Assembly: GCA_947561585.1 (NCBI GenBank) | Contig: CANNZV010001636.1 | Span: forward strand, 90,078 to 154,077 | Length of the DNA: 64,000 nucleotides | Reading direction: 5' to 3' | Source: Caprella mutica | Lineage: Eukaryota > Arthropoda > Malacostraca > Amphipoda > Caprellidae | Part shown: piece by piece, positions 10,001-19,879 of the stretch | How positions within the stretch are numbered: the stretch's first letter is position 1 | How the letters are laid out: each line of letters opens with the position of its first letter | The notes under the pieces: model-generated | What the model saw: only the letters and a program-made list of their open reading frames with translations | Database searches by the model: none | Told to the model about the DNA's origin: nothing | Made by a program: the position numbers and the translations under genes

Positions 10001-13000
10001 TGAATGGTGAGGTCAATGGTGAGGGGTAAGGTCAATGGTGAATGGTAAGGTGAATGGTAAGGACAATGATAAGGTGAATGGTGAGGTGAATGGTGGGGGG
10101 TAAGGTCAATGATAAGGTGAATGGTGAATGAAGGTGAATGGTGAATGAAGGTGAATGGTGAATGATAAGGTGAATGGTGAATGAATGTCAAAAAATTGAA
10201 TAAAAGTAAAAAAAATAAATGAAATTCGAATCGTGTCTGAATTCCTTTTATTATACCATTTCACTATTACTTTTAGCAGTAAAGGCTTAATATTATTTTT
10301 AGTTCAGTAGAATAGCTTTCAAATGTTAAATCAATTAGTAACTTTAGCAATTACAACTGCTGGAATGAACCTAAAAAGGCTCTAATAATGACCGAAAATA
10401 CGGCCAGAGATTTTACCGTTAGATATATAGTGCGAGTGAGAGGGGAATGTAAAGTGGCCTATTTGGAGGGAAAGTCATTAGTGCTCTACTTACAAAATGG
10501 CTTTGATTGAAACTATGGACTTCAAGATCCTATCGAATATTTGTGAAATTAATGATAGAGACTTCTTAATTCTATAATAAGTAACCACCGACTTCCGTTA
10601 CAATTTTAGTAGTAATTTAATAGGACTCACAAAGTTCCTAGTTGAAGCATCTTACTAGTATACTCTATCGTAAAGTTCCTAGTTGAAAGCATCTGACTAA
10701 TACTCTCTATCGTAAAGTTCCTAGTTGAAAGCATCTTAGTGATACTCTCTATCGTAAAGTTCCTAGTTGAAAGCATCTTAGTGATACTCTCTATCGTAAA
10801 GTTCCTAGTTGAAAGCATCTTACTAATACTCTCTATCGTAAAGTTCCTAGTTGAAAGCATCTTAGTGATACTCTCTATCGTAAAGTTCCTAGTTGAAAGC
10901 ATCTTAGTGATACTCTCTATCGTGAAGTTCCTAGTTGAAAGCATCTTACTAATACACTCTATCGTAAAGTTCCTAGTTGAAAGCATCTTAGTGATACTCT
11001 CTATCGTAAAGTTCCTAGTTGAAAGCATCTTACTAATACACTCTATCGTAAAGTTCCTAGTTTAAAGCATCTTACTAATACTCTCTATCGTAAAATTCCT
11101 AGTTGAAAGCATCTTACTAATACACTCTATCGTAAAGTTCCTAGTTGAAAGCATCTTAGTGATACTCTCTATCGTAAAGTTCCTAGTTGAAAGCATCTTA
11201 CTAATACACTCTATCGTAAAGTTCCTAGTTGAAAGCATCTTAGTGATACTCTCTATCGTAAAGTTCCTAGTTGAAAGCATCTTACCAATACTCTCTATCG
11301 TAAAGTTCCTAGTTGAAAGCATCTTACTAATACACTCTATCGTAAAGTTCCTAGTTGAAAGCATCTTACTACATTCTATCGTAAAGTTCCTAGTTGAAAG
11401 CATCTTACTAATATACTCTCTATCGTAAAGTTCCTAGTTGAAAGCATCTTACTAATACACTCTATCGTAAAGTTCCTAGTTGAAAGCATCTTAGTGATAC
11501 TCTCTATCGTAAAGTTCCTAGTTAAAAGCATCTTACTAATGCACTCTATCGTAAAGTTCCTAGTTGAAAGCATCTTACTACATTCTATCGTAAAGTTCCT
11601 AGTTGAAAGCATCTTACTAATATACTCTCTATCGTAAAGTTCCTAGTTGAAAGCATCTTAGTGATACTCTCTATCGTAAAGTTCCTAGTTAAAAGCATCT
11701 TACTAATGCACTCTATCGTAAAGTTCCTAGTTGAAAGCATCTTACTAATACTCTCTATCGTAAAGTTCCTAGTTGAAAGCATCTTACTAATACTCTCTAT
11801 CGTAAAGTTCCTAGTTGAAAGCATCTTACTAATACTCTCTATCGTAAAGTTCCTAGTTGAAAGCATCTTACTAATAGACTCTATCGTAAAGTTCCTAGTT
11901 GAAAGCATCTTACTAATACTCTCTATCGTAAAGTTCCTAGTTGAAAGCATCTTACTAATACACTCTATCGTAAAGTTCCTAGTTGAAAGCATCTTACTAA
12001 TACACTCTATCGTAAAGTTCCTAGTTGAAAGCATCTTACTAATACTCTCTATCGTAAAGTTCCTAGTTGAAAGCATCTTACTAATATACTCTATTCCCCC
12101 AAACCACAAATCTGTGACTGAAATATTTTGTCTCAATGCAGGAGAATCCATTTCGAAGACGAATTTGTGAGATTTTCTCGGAAGACAAGTCTGGCTGTCT
12201 GAATTTTGATCAGTTCTTGGATATGTTCTCAGTGTTTTCGGAGGCTGCCCCCAGGGAAATGAAGGTAATCTACGCCTTCAGGATTTACGGTGAGACTTCA
12301 GTCCTAAGTGAATTACCGTTATTGGCTTTTCTCTGATAAATAGTATTTACTTATTGAACACTTACATTAGATTTAACTGAATATATATTTAATTCATAAT
12401 TAAAATTAGAGAAGGAGGAATTAACCATATTTATTTTATTTTAATAAAATGACAAAGAATAAGTTTTTATATTTTACGATGATTTTAATTAATAATATTT
12501 ATTTTTATTCTCCAATAATTGCAGTTAGGTTAGGTTCTGAGTCATCGAATGGTTTCACATTTTCGATCAAAAACCTCAAATTTCAAGTAGCATCCATGAT
12601 ACTTGCAGGTATCATGGATACCAATAGAATTTAGAAGCTTTTTCTTTTGTATGATCGAAAATGTGGAACCGTTCAATAACTCAGGACTTAACCCAATAGT
12701 GATATTTTCGACAGATTTTGACAATGACGGCTTTCTGGGACGAGAAGATTTACTCTCCGCCACACAGCATTTGACGCATAATTTACTGACGCCTGAGGAG
12801 TGTAACAGCATCGTCAGTAAGGTGAGTGCATCGTCAGTAAGGTGAGTGTATCGTCAGTAAGGTGAGTGCATCGTCAGTAAGGTGAGTGCATCGTCAGTAA
12901 GGTGAGTGCATCGTCAGTAAGGTGAGTGTATCGTCAGTAAGGTGAGTGCATCGTCAGTAAGGTGAGTGCATCGTCAGTAAGGTGAGTGTATCGTCAGTAA

Positions 13001-15796
13001 GGTGAGTGTATCGTCAGTAAGGTGAGTGTATCGTCAGTAAGGTGAGTGTATCGTCAGTAAGGTGAGTGTATCGTCAGTAAGGTGAGTGCATCGTCAGTAA
13101 GGTGAGTGTATCGTCAGTAAGGTGAGTGCATCGTCAGTAAGGTGAGTGTATCGTCAGTAAGGTGAGTGTATCGTCAGTAAGGTGAGTGTATCGTCAGTAA
13201 GGTGAGTGCATCGTCAGTAAGGTGAGTGCATCGTCAGTAAGGTGAGTGCATCGTCAGTAAGGTGAGTGCATCGTCAGTAAGGTGAGTGCATCGTCAGTAA
13301 GGTGAGTGCATCGTCAGTAAGGTGAGTGCATCGTCAGTAAGGTGAGTGTATCGTCAGTAAGGTGAGTGTATCGTCAGTAAGGTGAGTGTATCGTCAGTAA
13401 GGTGAGTGTATCGTCAGTAAGGTGAGTGTATCGTCAGTAAGGTGAGTGTATCGTCAGTAAGGTGAGTGCATCGTCAGTAAGGTGAGTGTATCGTCAGTAA
13501 GGTGAGTGTATCGTCAGTAAGGTGAGTGTATCGTCAGTAAGGTGAGTGTATCGTCAGTAAGGTGAGTGCATCGTCAGTAAGGTGAGTGTATCGTCAGTAA
13601 GGTGAGTGTATCGTCAGTAAGGTGAGTGTATCGTCAGTAAGGTGAGTGTATCGTCAGTAAGGTGAGTGTATCGTCAGTAAAGTGAGTGCATCGTCAGTAA
13701 AGTGAGTTAAATGGAATCATTAAATTTATACAGTTTAATTAAAAAATGAAATAGGTAGTGGAAGAAGTCTTTCGACAAAAGCAAAAAGAATGGATTTTAT
13801 TTAATCGGTCATCCTTTGCTGTTGAACTATTTCTGTAGTTCTTAACTAGGTTCTGGCAATATTTCACAAAAAAATCCCACTCTTCAGGGCAATAATTATT
13901 GCAGGTTTGAGGGGGCTTGCTCTGATCTGTCTCTTCAAAATTTATCACTAACTTTTAATAGGTTTTTAAAACATCAATTTCCATATATTCGATTCATTTC
14001 TCAGTTGCCTTCGCTGTGTGTTTTGAATCAATATTTTCTTGGTACACTAACATCATCAGAGAATTACATTTTCTCCAGACTCTTACAGAAAACTGTCCAA
14101 AATATTCTTGTATTTGGCTCTATTAATTCTTCCATTGGTTGTTACCATCTCCCGTGAGAATCGTGTCTCTAATAATCTAATTTTGGCTTCTAGATGTGCT
14201 CCCTAGTTCTTCCTAGTATGATCTAATTGTATTTTATTTTGGTAATACAAGGAATACTGTCCAAATACTTCTTTCACTACCTATTTCCAAAATGTAGTAT
14301 AAATTGTATGTTTTTAGTTAATGTTAAGATTTAACTCTTTCAATCTATTTATATCTTGAAACTGTATTATTTTATAATTTTGTTTGGTAAGGTAAAAATG
14401 TTGAAAAATGAACATTTTAATTCTTTTCAAATAATTATTTCTCGTCACTGTACATATTAATGTTCCAATATTGTCAATTTTAAAAGCACATTTTAATTTT
14501 CGGGTAAATGTATTCAGATGAAATTGCGTGTTACGTTATTCAAAAATTATTACGTTACTCTACAATCGTTACTCTACAATAGTTACTTTACAATAGTTAC
14601 TTTACAATAGTTACTCTACAATCGTTACTCTACAATAGTTACTTTACAATAGTTACTTTACAATAGTTACTTTACAATAGTTACTCTACAATCGTTACTC
14701 TACAATAGTTACTTTACAATAGTTACTCTACAATAGTTACTTTACAATAGTTACTTTACAATAGTTACTTTACAATAGTTACTTTACAATAGTTACTTTA
14801 CAATAGTTACTTTACAATAATTACTTTACAATAGTTACTTTACAATAGTTACTTTACAATAGTTACTCTACAATAGTTACTTTACAATAGTTACTTTACA
14901 ATAGTTACTCTACAATAGTTACTTTACAATCGTTACTTTACAATAGTTACTTTACAATCGTTACTTTACAATAGTTACTCTACAATAGTTACTTAACAAT
15001 AGTTACTTTACAATAGTTACTTTACAATAGTTACTTTACAATAGTTACTTTACAATAGTTACTTTACAATAGTTACTTTACAATAGTTACTTTACAATAG
15101 TTACTCTACAATAGTTACTTTACAATCGTTACTTTACAATAGTTACTTTACAATAGTTACTTTACAATAATTACTTTACAATAGTTACTTTACAATAGTT
15201 ACTCTGCAATAGTTACTTTACAATAGTTACTTTACAATAGTTACTTTACAATAGTTACTTTACAATAGTTACTCTACAATAGTTACTTTACAATAGTTAC
15301 TTTACAATAGTTACTTTACAATAGTTACTTTACAATAGTTACTTTACAATAATTACTCTACAATAGTTACTTTACAATCGTTACTTTACAATCGTTACTT
15401 TACAATCGTTACTTTACAATCGTTACTTTACAATAGTTACTTTACAATCGTTACTTTACAATCGTTACTTTACAATCGTTACTTTACAATAGTTACTTTA
15501 CAATCGTTACTCTATAATCGTTACTCTACAATCGTTACTCTACAATCGTTACTCTACAATCGTTACTATACAAACGTTACTCTACAATCGTTACTCTACA
15601 ATCGTTACTCTACAATAGTTACTTTACAATCGTTACTCTACAATCGTTACTTTACAATCGTCACGTTTCTTTATTTCCCCAGGTGCTGGAAGAGTGTGAC
15701 ATTGACTGCGATGACAGGCTGTCACAGTCGGAGTTTTCGCTGGCAGTGCTCAAGTGTCCTTATTTCCTGCAGAATTTCAAACTCGCTGCGGTTTGA
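7001..15796 (+). CDS. Calcium- and integrin-binding (CIB) family EF-hand protein, CIB2-like
   Basis: CIB proteins are small myristoylated Ca2+/Mg2+ sensors that bind integrin tails and other partners. Exon 7001-7051 reads [17 protein letters not shown] with a good start context (CCCCAAAATGG); Gly2 suggests N-myristoylation. Its donor is CAG|GTAAAA. Exon 12142-12289 reads [18 protein letters not shown] then [20 protein letters not shown], then [11 protein letters not shown]. Exon 12715-12821 carries the third EF loop [12 protein letters not shown] and ends NSIVSK. Exon 15683-15796 carries the fourth loop [12 protein letters not shown] and ends in TGA. All phases match. ENPFRRR and APREMK point to the CIB2 side of the family. 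Two oddities stand out. Loop 4 has Asp instead of the usual Gly at position 6. The segment that normally follows EYQ (a phenylalanine-rich helix to PELK, about 45 residues) was not found on either strand between 7052 and 12141. Every intron holds minisatellites or a MITE. Confidence 0.88.
7118..7300. mobile_element. Family A MITE, intact ends, TA duplication
   Basis: Starts GGGTAAGTTCCGAGTTATCG and ends CGATAACTCGAAACTTACCC, flanked by TA on both sides. 183 bp, no ORF. It lies in the long CIB intron and is the clearest copy for defining the family boundaries. Confidence 0.9.
7318..7382. repeat. GGCCATAGAAGA motif, inverted pair
   Basis: GGGCCATAGAAGATTAACTG is followed after a few bases by CTCTTAATCTTCTATGGCCC, making a short palindrome. 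This is a single-copy form of the motif amplified at 19880, 40010 and 51285. Confidence 0.75.
7592..8085 (+). repeat. 18-bp minisatellite in CIB intron
   Basis: About 27 copies of AAAAGGTGAATAAAAGGT with variants GTGATTAAAAGG and GTGAATATAAGG. Variants are clustered, which shows local duplication blocks. Confidence 0.92.
8355..9105 (+). repeat. 28-bp self-complementary minisatellite
   Basis: About 27 copies of a unit built from AGAGTATAGTAACTATAC and TTTATAGTAT. TATAGTAACTATA and ACTATAnnnTATAGT pair with themselves, so the array can fold as hairpins. Blocks ending in TAGTGTAG replace TAGTATAG at the right, and a few units gain an extra TAG. Confidence 0.92.
9110..9580. other. Intron sequence without recognised content
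   Basis: AT-rich. I searched it on both strands for the missing CIB segment (phenylalanine-rich helix, PELK before a phase-0 donor) and found none. Confidence 0.4.
9586..9693. mobile_element. Family A MITE, short diverged copy
   Basis: Left arm GATCCGAATTACCGGAC with TCTACATTTTCGATAT; right arm ACAGTCCGATAATTCAG then TATTTACCCCC. Only about 108 bp, so the interior has been lost. Confidence 0.65.
9700..9832. other. GC-rich island of unknown origin
   Basis: A stretch clearly richer in G and C than its surroundings (for example GGAAGGGCCCCGGAAG and CACCTTACGGGGCACTGG). No open frame resembles CIB. It may be a fragment of a retroelement or a foreign repeat; I cannot identify it. Confidence 0.3.
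9836..10190 (+). repeat. Irregular GGTGAATGGT minisatellite
   Basis: Mixed units of 9 to 21 bp built from AAGGTGAATGGTGAATGG, AAGGTCAATGG and AAGGACAATGAT. It shares the AAGGTGAAT core with the 18-bp array at 7592. Confidence 0.85.
10200..10620. other. Intron sequence without recognised content
   Basis: Unique sequence of moderate AT content between two arrays. No CIB-like frame, splice-flanked ORF or transposon end recognised. Confidence 0.35.
10627..12095 (+). repeat. 42-bp minisatellite ending before a CIB acceptor
   Basis: About 35 copies of a unit containing TATCGTAAAGTTCCTAGTTG and AAAGCATCTTACTAATA. Variants are TTAGTGATA and TTACTAATACA; a few short units read TTACTACATT. The unit is 14 codons, so long frames are open on both strands; these are by-products. 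The array ends 47 bases before the exon at 12142, so the branch region of that intron is at the array edge. Confidence 0.95.
12524..12695. mobile_element. Family A MITE filling a CIB intron
   Basis: Left end GGTTAGGTTCTGAGTC with TTTCACATTTTCGATCA; centre GGTATCATGGATACC; right end GTTCAATAACTCAGGAC then TTAACCC. It occupies about 40 percent of the 425-bp intron and ends about 19 bases before the exon at 12715, so the acceptor region is partly made by the MITE flank. Confidence 0.8.
12806..13710 (+). repeat. 20-bp array of splice donors, 45 copies
   Basis: The unit GTGAGTGCATCGTCAGTAAG is the last 14 bases of the CIB exon (GCATCGTCAGTAAG) plus the GTGAGT donor. GTGAGT occurs every 20 bases exactly, from 12822 to 13702, 45 times, with no indel. 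Only one position varies commonly (GTGAGTGCA or GTGAGTGTA); the last two copies have AAAGTGAGT. Read in the exon frame, TGA appears in the second unit, so only the first donor gives a normal protein. Confidence 0.97.
13739..13948 (-). CDS. Minus-strand ORF in CIB intron, unassigned
   Basis: About 69 codons with a coding-like composition, including [18 protein letters not shown] and [12 protein letters not shown] do not recognise it. There is no clear donor at its end, and it may be a chance frame or an exon of an unknown antisense gene or transposon. Confidence 0.15.
   Translation of the reverse strand: MINFEETDQSKPPQTCNNYCPEEWDFFVKYCQNLVKNYRNSSTAKDDRLNKIHSFCFCRKTSSTTYFIF
13950..14548. other. 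Intron sequence, nothing recognised
   Basis: Unique AT-rich sequence between the donor array and the 14-bp array. No MITE ends or ORF seen. Confidence 0.35.
14552..15663 (+). repeat. 14-bp minisatellite running up to a CIB acceptor
   Basis: About 79 copies of GTTACTTTACAATA with CTCTACAATC and similar variants. It stops about 20 bases before the acceptor at 15681-15682; the pyrimidine tract TTTCTTTATTTCCCCAG follows directly. Confidence 0.95.
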
Positions 15797-15861
15797 ATTC
15801 TAGTTTAACCATTTTCGAACAGTTTTTCAAATTTCTTTGGTTTAACCATGTGCGACCGAAT

Positions 15862-16395
15862 TGATACAATATCTATTTACAGTCAATACAAATAATATTC
15901 CACTAGGGATGTACTCTTACGGTGAAGAACATTCATACAATATCTATTTACAGTCAATACAAATAATATTCCACTAGGGATGAACTCTTACGGTGAAGAA
16001 CATTCATACAATATCTATTTACAGTCAATACAAATAATATTCCACTAGGGATGAACTCTTACGGTGAAGAACATTCATACGATATCTATTTACAGTCAAT
16101 ACAAATAATATTCCACTAGGGATGAACTCTTACGGTGAAGAACATTCATACAATATCTATTTACAGTCAATACAAATAATATTCCACTAGGGATGAACTC
16201 TTACGGTGAAGAACATTCATACAATGTCTATTTACAGTCAATACAAATAATATTCCACTAGGGATGAACTCTTACGGTGAAGAACATTCATACAATATCT
16301 ATTTACAGTCAATACAAATAATATTCCACTAGGGATGAACTCTTACGGTGAAGAACATTCATACAATATCTATTTGCAGTCAATACAAATAATAT
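15862..16395 (+). repeat. 71-bp tandem repeat, about 7.5 copies
   Basis: The unit runs from TACAATATCTATTTACAGTC through AATATTCCACTAGGGATG to TCTTACGGTGAAGAACATTC. Copies are almost identical, so amplification is recent. It starts 66 bases after the CIB stop codon and would lie in the 3' UTR if the poly(A) signal at 16669 is used. Confidence 0.95.
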
Positions 16396-16411
16396 TCCAA
16401 AAGGAATTTTC

Positions 16412-16480
16412 TATAAGGGTGATGCCACACTAGCGCTTTTGCAGCGTTGTTAACGCTCCAAAAGCGTCGCGTTACATAGA
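16412..16480. mobile_element. Possible Harbinger-like end
   Basis: GGGTGATGCCACACTAGCGC with AGCGTTGTTAACGCT beside it resembles the CCACACTnGCGT style of terminus seen at 17727. No matching second end was found, so this is a fragment at best. Confidence 0.3.
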
Positions 16481-16668
16481 CACGTATGAAATGGGTTTAA
16501 CAGTAATTTCATCAAAGTCAAAAAAGCTGTATAACATCTAGCACCCACTATGTTTTATATATTTTATTTAAAGTGCTTTGTAGCGTTATTTTAGTTGCTA
16601 TTTTTGCCTATGCTTTGAAAGCAGTTATGTAATCATCGTAGTTTAGGTATCTATATATGTAGTAGAAT

Positions 16669-16674
16669 AATAAA
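16669..16674 (+). terminator. Candidate poly(A) signal of the CIB gene
   Basis: AATAAA, about 870 bases after the stop codon and the first clear hexamer downstream. A TGTCC/TACCTACTT stretch follows. Confidence 0.35.
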
Positions 16675-16699
16675 GAAATATGTCCTGTACCTACTTCTT

Positions 16700-17720
16700 C
16701 ATACCTAAATAATACTATAGTTATATTATTTTATTAAATTTATATTAAGATTAATTCGTCAATAATTGTTGACGAATATTGATTATATTTAATAAACTTC
16801 AAATAATGATAATATTATAGTGATTATATTAGTTTAATTAATTATAAAAGCAGTTATTTAATTCCATATAGGCTACGGTTCCAAAATTGAAATCTGACAA
16901 GAAAAAAGTATATAAGAATAATTATTTAAATCTCATTTACTTTTTTCTAATAATATCGAAGATGTGGAATCGTCCATCAACTCAGACTGTAGCTACTATA
17001 AATACTTTTTTAGTCGATTAATTTTCCTAACTGATGTAACCACATTAATCTATTTTAATCTTAAAATTTATTACTATTTTTTTTTGTGCATTAGTATTAT
17101 TTAATATATTATAAAAAGAATAGTTATCTTATTCTTATTCTTATTTACTATTTAATAAATATATAACAGTTATTTTTTTAATTTTATCCTTTTTTATGAT
17201 TGCTCAGTCACAGGTATACCTTACCTATGTACTGATATTATAAATTCATTTCATTTTAATTACTCAGTCTGCGACAACAGGTAAAATGTTCGTAGAGATC
17301 TCTTGTTCACAGTAAAATTAATGTCAACATAGGAATTAATTCAAAATTGTTCATAGAGAATATCCCAAATATCTCCCATATTCTGCAGACTGGTTAATTA
17401 CTGGTGTACTCGTGCCGTCAAAAATGATGGCATTTTTAACACATCTATTTTATGAACACTGATAAATGAATGACAAAAAAGAATTACCTCTGTAAGAAAA
17501 TAATTTTTCATTGACAAATTAAAAATTAATGTAAATTATAAAATAGGATGGAGAGCTTATAAGTAGGTATTCAAGATACAACAGTGAGTCAAAAAATTCA
17601 TTGTTAGACATAATTTCAATTTTAAAGATTTTAAACCAAAATACCTTCAATTATGAGATTTTAATCACTTTCTAGATATTATATTTTTCGAGTGACTGAC
17701 TGACAGACAGACAGAAGCAG
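16700..17720. other. Intergenic stretch with a possible MITE half
   Basis: AT-rich. GAAGATGTGGAATCGTCCAT near 16957 looks like the inner right arm of family A, with no convincing left arm. Nothing else recognised. Confidence 0.35.
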
Positions 17721-17726
17721 CTCTTA

Positions 17727-17873
17727 GGCCCCCTTCACACTTGCGTTTCTCAATGCCGCGTTAGAAATACTGCTCATGGCAAAAAGTTTAGCTATAACTA
17801 ATTTAATCGGAGCTCTTCACACTTGCGTTAGAAAAAACGCAGCATTTTTTCTAACGCAAGTGTGAAGGGGGCC
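17727..17873. mobile_element. PIF/Harbinger-like MITE with TTA duplication
   Basis: Starts GGCCCCCTTCACACTTGCGT and ends ACGCAAGTGTGAAGGGGGCC, with TTA at 17724-17726 and 17874-17876. GGCC-rich ends, the CTTCACAC motif and a 3-bp TTA/TAA duplication are typical of PIF/Harbinger. 147 bp, non-coding. Confidence 0.85.
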
Positions 17874-18094
17874 TTAATGGCTTCCGAATAAGCGAATCTT
17901 TGCTTCATACCTTTATTCTCAACACCATGTTCTTTTTCCCTACCATTTTTCGTGTTTTTTATTGCCAGTCTGCAGAAACTGGTAAAGTGACGGTATACGC
18001 ATTTTTCACAAAAGGAAAAATACAAGAAAAAGATAGCTAAAAATATTTGAATTCCTATTATGGTTTGGCTATGAAAGTTAAAAGCCCTACACAA

Positions 18095-18365
18095 TCTACT
18101 ATAGTATAACTCCTCTATAGTGAACTTCATCTAATTCACTTCACTATAGAGGATATGAGAGATGAATAGAAAATTGGCCTTTTCATGCAAACTACACAAA
18201 ACAGTTCGCTTCTTTTTCAAATGAATTTATTATACAACGTATTTCTTTTCTTATGATTCTTAAAATTAGGATGGTTCACTACACATGACTTCACTATAGA
18301 GGAGTTGTACTGGTACAGGGGTTCATTATACAGGAGTTCATTATAGAGGAGTTGTACTGGTAGAA
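18095..18365. mobile_element. Pogo-like MITE with CTCTATAGTGAA ends
   Basis: The left end TATAACTCCTCTATAGTGAA pairs with right-hand copies TTCACTATAGAGGAGTTGTA at about 18290 and TTATAGAGGAGTTGTACTGG at about 18342. This is the pogo/Tigger terminus style. The right end is already duplicated. Confidence 0.6.
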
Positions 18366-18464
18366 CTTCCCTTTCATGACATACAACTAATTTACTATAT
18401 GGAGATGCATAGAAAACTCGTGGAAATTTGTGTCAGACTAAACTAAATATGTTCACTTCAGAAG

Positions 18465-18690
18465 TTAGTTCATTATACAGGAGTTCGTTATACAGGAGTT
18501 CATTATGGAGGAGTTCATTATACAGGAGTTCATTATACAGTAATTCATTATACAGGAGTTCATTATACAGTAATTCAGTATACAGTAGTTCATTATACAG
18601 GAGTTCATTATACAGTAATTCATTATACAGGAGTTCATTATACAGTAATTCAGTATACAGGAGTTCATTATACAGGAGTTCATTATAGAG
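18465..18690 (+). repeat. 15-bp minisatellite made of a pogo-like terminus
   Basis: About 15 copies of TTCATTATACAGGAG with TTCATTATACAGTAA variants. The last copy reads TTCATTATAGAGGA, the terminus of the element just to the left, so the array appears to have grown from that end. Confidence 0.9.
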
Positions 18691-18961
18691 GATCTCTATT
18701 GTATCTGCCAAAAGTTTCACTCTGGCAATATTCTAATAATGTTCCATATTCTGCAGTCTGGACAAATACCTCATACACACGCATGAGTGCCTAATTTCTC
18801 CGCACTTTGTTTGACCAATCAGAAGTCCTTCTCGAAATCAAAGGATAACTGCTCCTGTAAACAAGAAACTCGGCGAGTCTTTGTACCTAATCTGCAAACT
18901 GGGACTGGAAACAAGAAATGAAATTTGATTGTGATTCTCAAATTAGATTTGGTAGCAATTA

Positions 18962-19169
18962 GGGTATGTTCGAGTTATCGGAATGTTCTACATTTTCGAT
19001 CATGTAAGAAAGAACTTATTATTATCTAACTTTTTATTTAAATTGGTAAAAAGTAGGTAGTATTATTACCTACAGGTATCATGGATACCAATTAAAATAA
19101 AAGTTAATAATAGTTATTTTTCTTACATGATCGAAAATGTGGAACTGACCTATAACTAAGAACTTCCCC
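18962..19169. mobile_element. Family A MITE
   Basis: Starts GGGTATGTTCGAGTTATCGG with TCTACATTTTCGATCATG. The centre contains GGTATCATGGATACCAATT. It ends CATGATCGAAAATGTGGAAC, then TATAACTAAGAACTTCCCC. Confidence 0.85.
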
Positions 19170-19406
19170 GACTTTTCGTAAAAGTAGAATTCTACTTAAT
19201 TGCTTTTTTCACCTTTTGCTTTGTACCCTTTACTAATTATTATTTTAATTGAAATAGAGCAGGTGTTTTCCTCTAAACCTCTAAATAATAAATAGCTTCT
19301 ACTTCCTTTTAATCATTTACCAAATGTTTTACATGCATCTAACACTTGTATTTATTTGCACAATAGTACCAATTTTAGAACTAATTGGTATGATGAAAAC
19401 GTCTAG

Positions 19407-19592
19407 AAGCTGCTTCACACATGTCAGGTATCCGTCCGGTCCGTCTCCTCTCAGTGCTTTAGTGTCAGTGAAAAAATATATCGGTACTTTAATTTCAACG
19501 GACACATTTACACAGTACCGGCTCTTCTCAGTGCTAAAAATTCATTGGCCGGAGACGTTCCGGACGGATACTTGACATGTGTGAAGAAGCCT
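19407..19592. mobile_element. MITE with CTTCACACATGTC ends
   Basis: Left arm GCTTCACACATGTCAGGTAT then CCGTCCGG; right arm CCGGACGGATACTTGACATG then TGTGAAGAAGC. About 180 bp. The ends resemble PIF/Harbinger or hAT termini, but no clear target duplication is visible. Confidence 0.7.
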
Positions 19593-19649
19593 GTAACCCG
19601 TACATGGATGGCGGCCTTATTTTGGGACAGTAATCTGATGTTGCATCTA

Positions 19650-19743
19650 CAGCATGGATACCAATTAAAATGAAAGATAAAAGTTTACAGTTTTTTAATA
19701 TGATCGGAAATGTGGAACAGTCCGATAACTAGGAACTAACTCC
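19650..19743. mobile_element. Family A MITE, right half only
   Basis: CATGGATACCAATTAAAATG (centre) and TGATCGGAAATGTGGAACAG then TCCGATAACTAGGAACTAAC (right end). The left half is missing. Confidence 0.65.
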
Positions 19744-19879
19744 ACTACTTTTTTAATTATTAGTTTCAATTAGAATTTTTGGTGTTACTTAATGAATTGA
19801 AGGATGCTAATTAATACAATATTTTGGTGATGATGTGTAAATTATTTCGGAGAAACTGAAGAATTATAAAAGATCTTTT

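Noticed and set aside
10627..12151. Several long ORFs on both strands ([11 protein letters not shown] and [11 protein letters not shown] repeats)
   Set aside because: All come from the 42-bp unit. No splice or start context and both strands are equally open.
12603..12845. 80-codon ORF taken as one exon
   Set aside because: Its first part is MITE sequence; only 12715-12821 is exon, and the tail VSASSVR is the first unit of the donor array.
12822..13702. Array as recursive (ratchet) splice sites
   Set aside because: Ratchet points need a pyrimidine tract and AG|GT; here the junction is CAG then TAAG|GTGAGT with no pyrimidine tract, so only donors are repeated.
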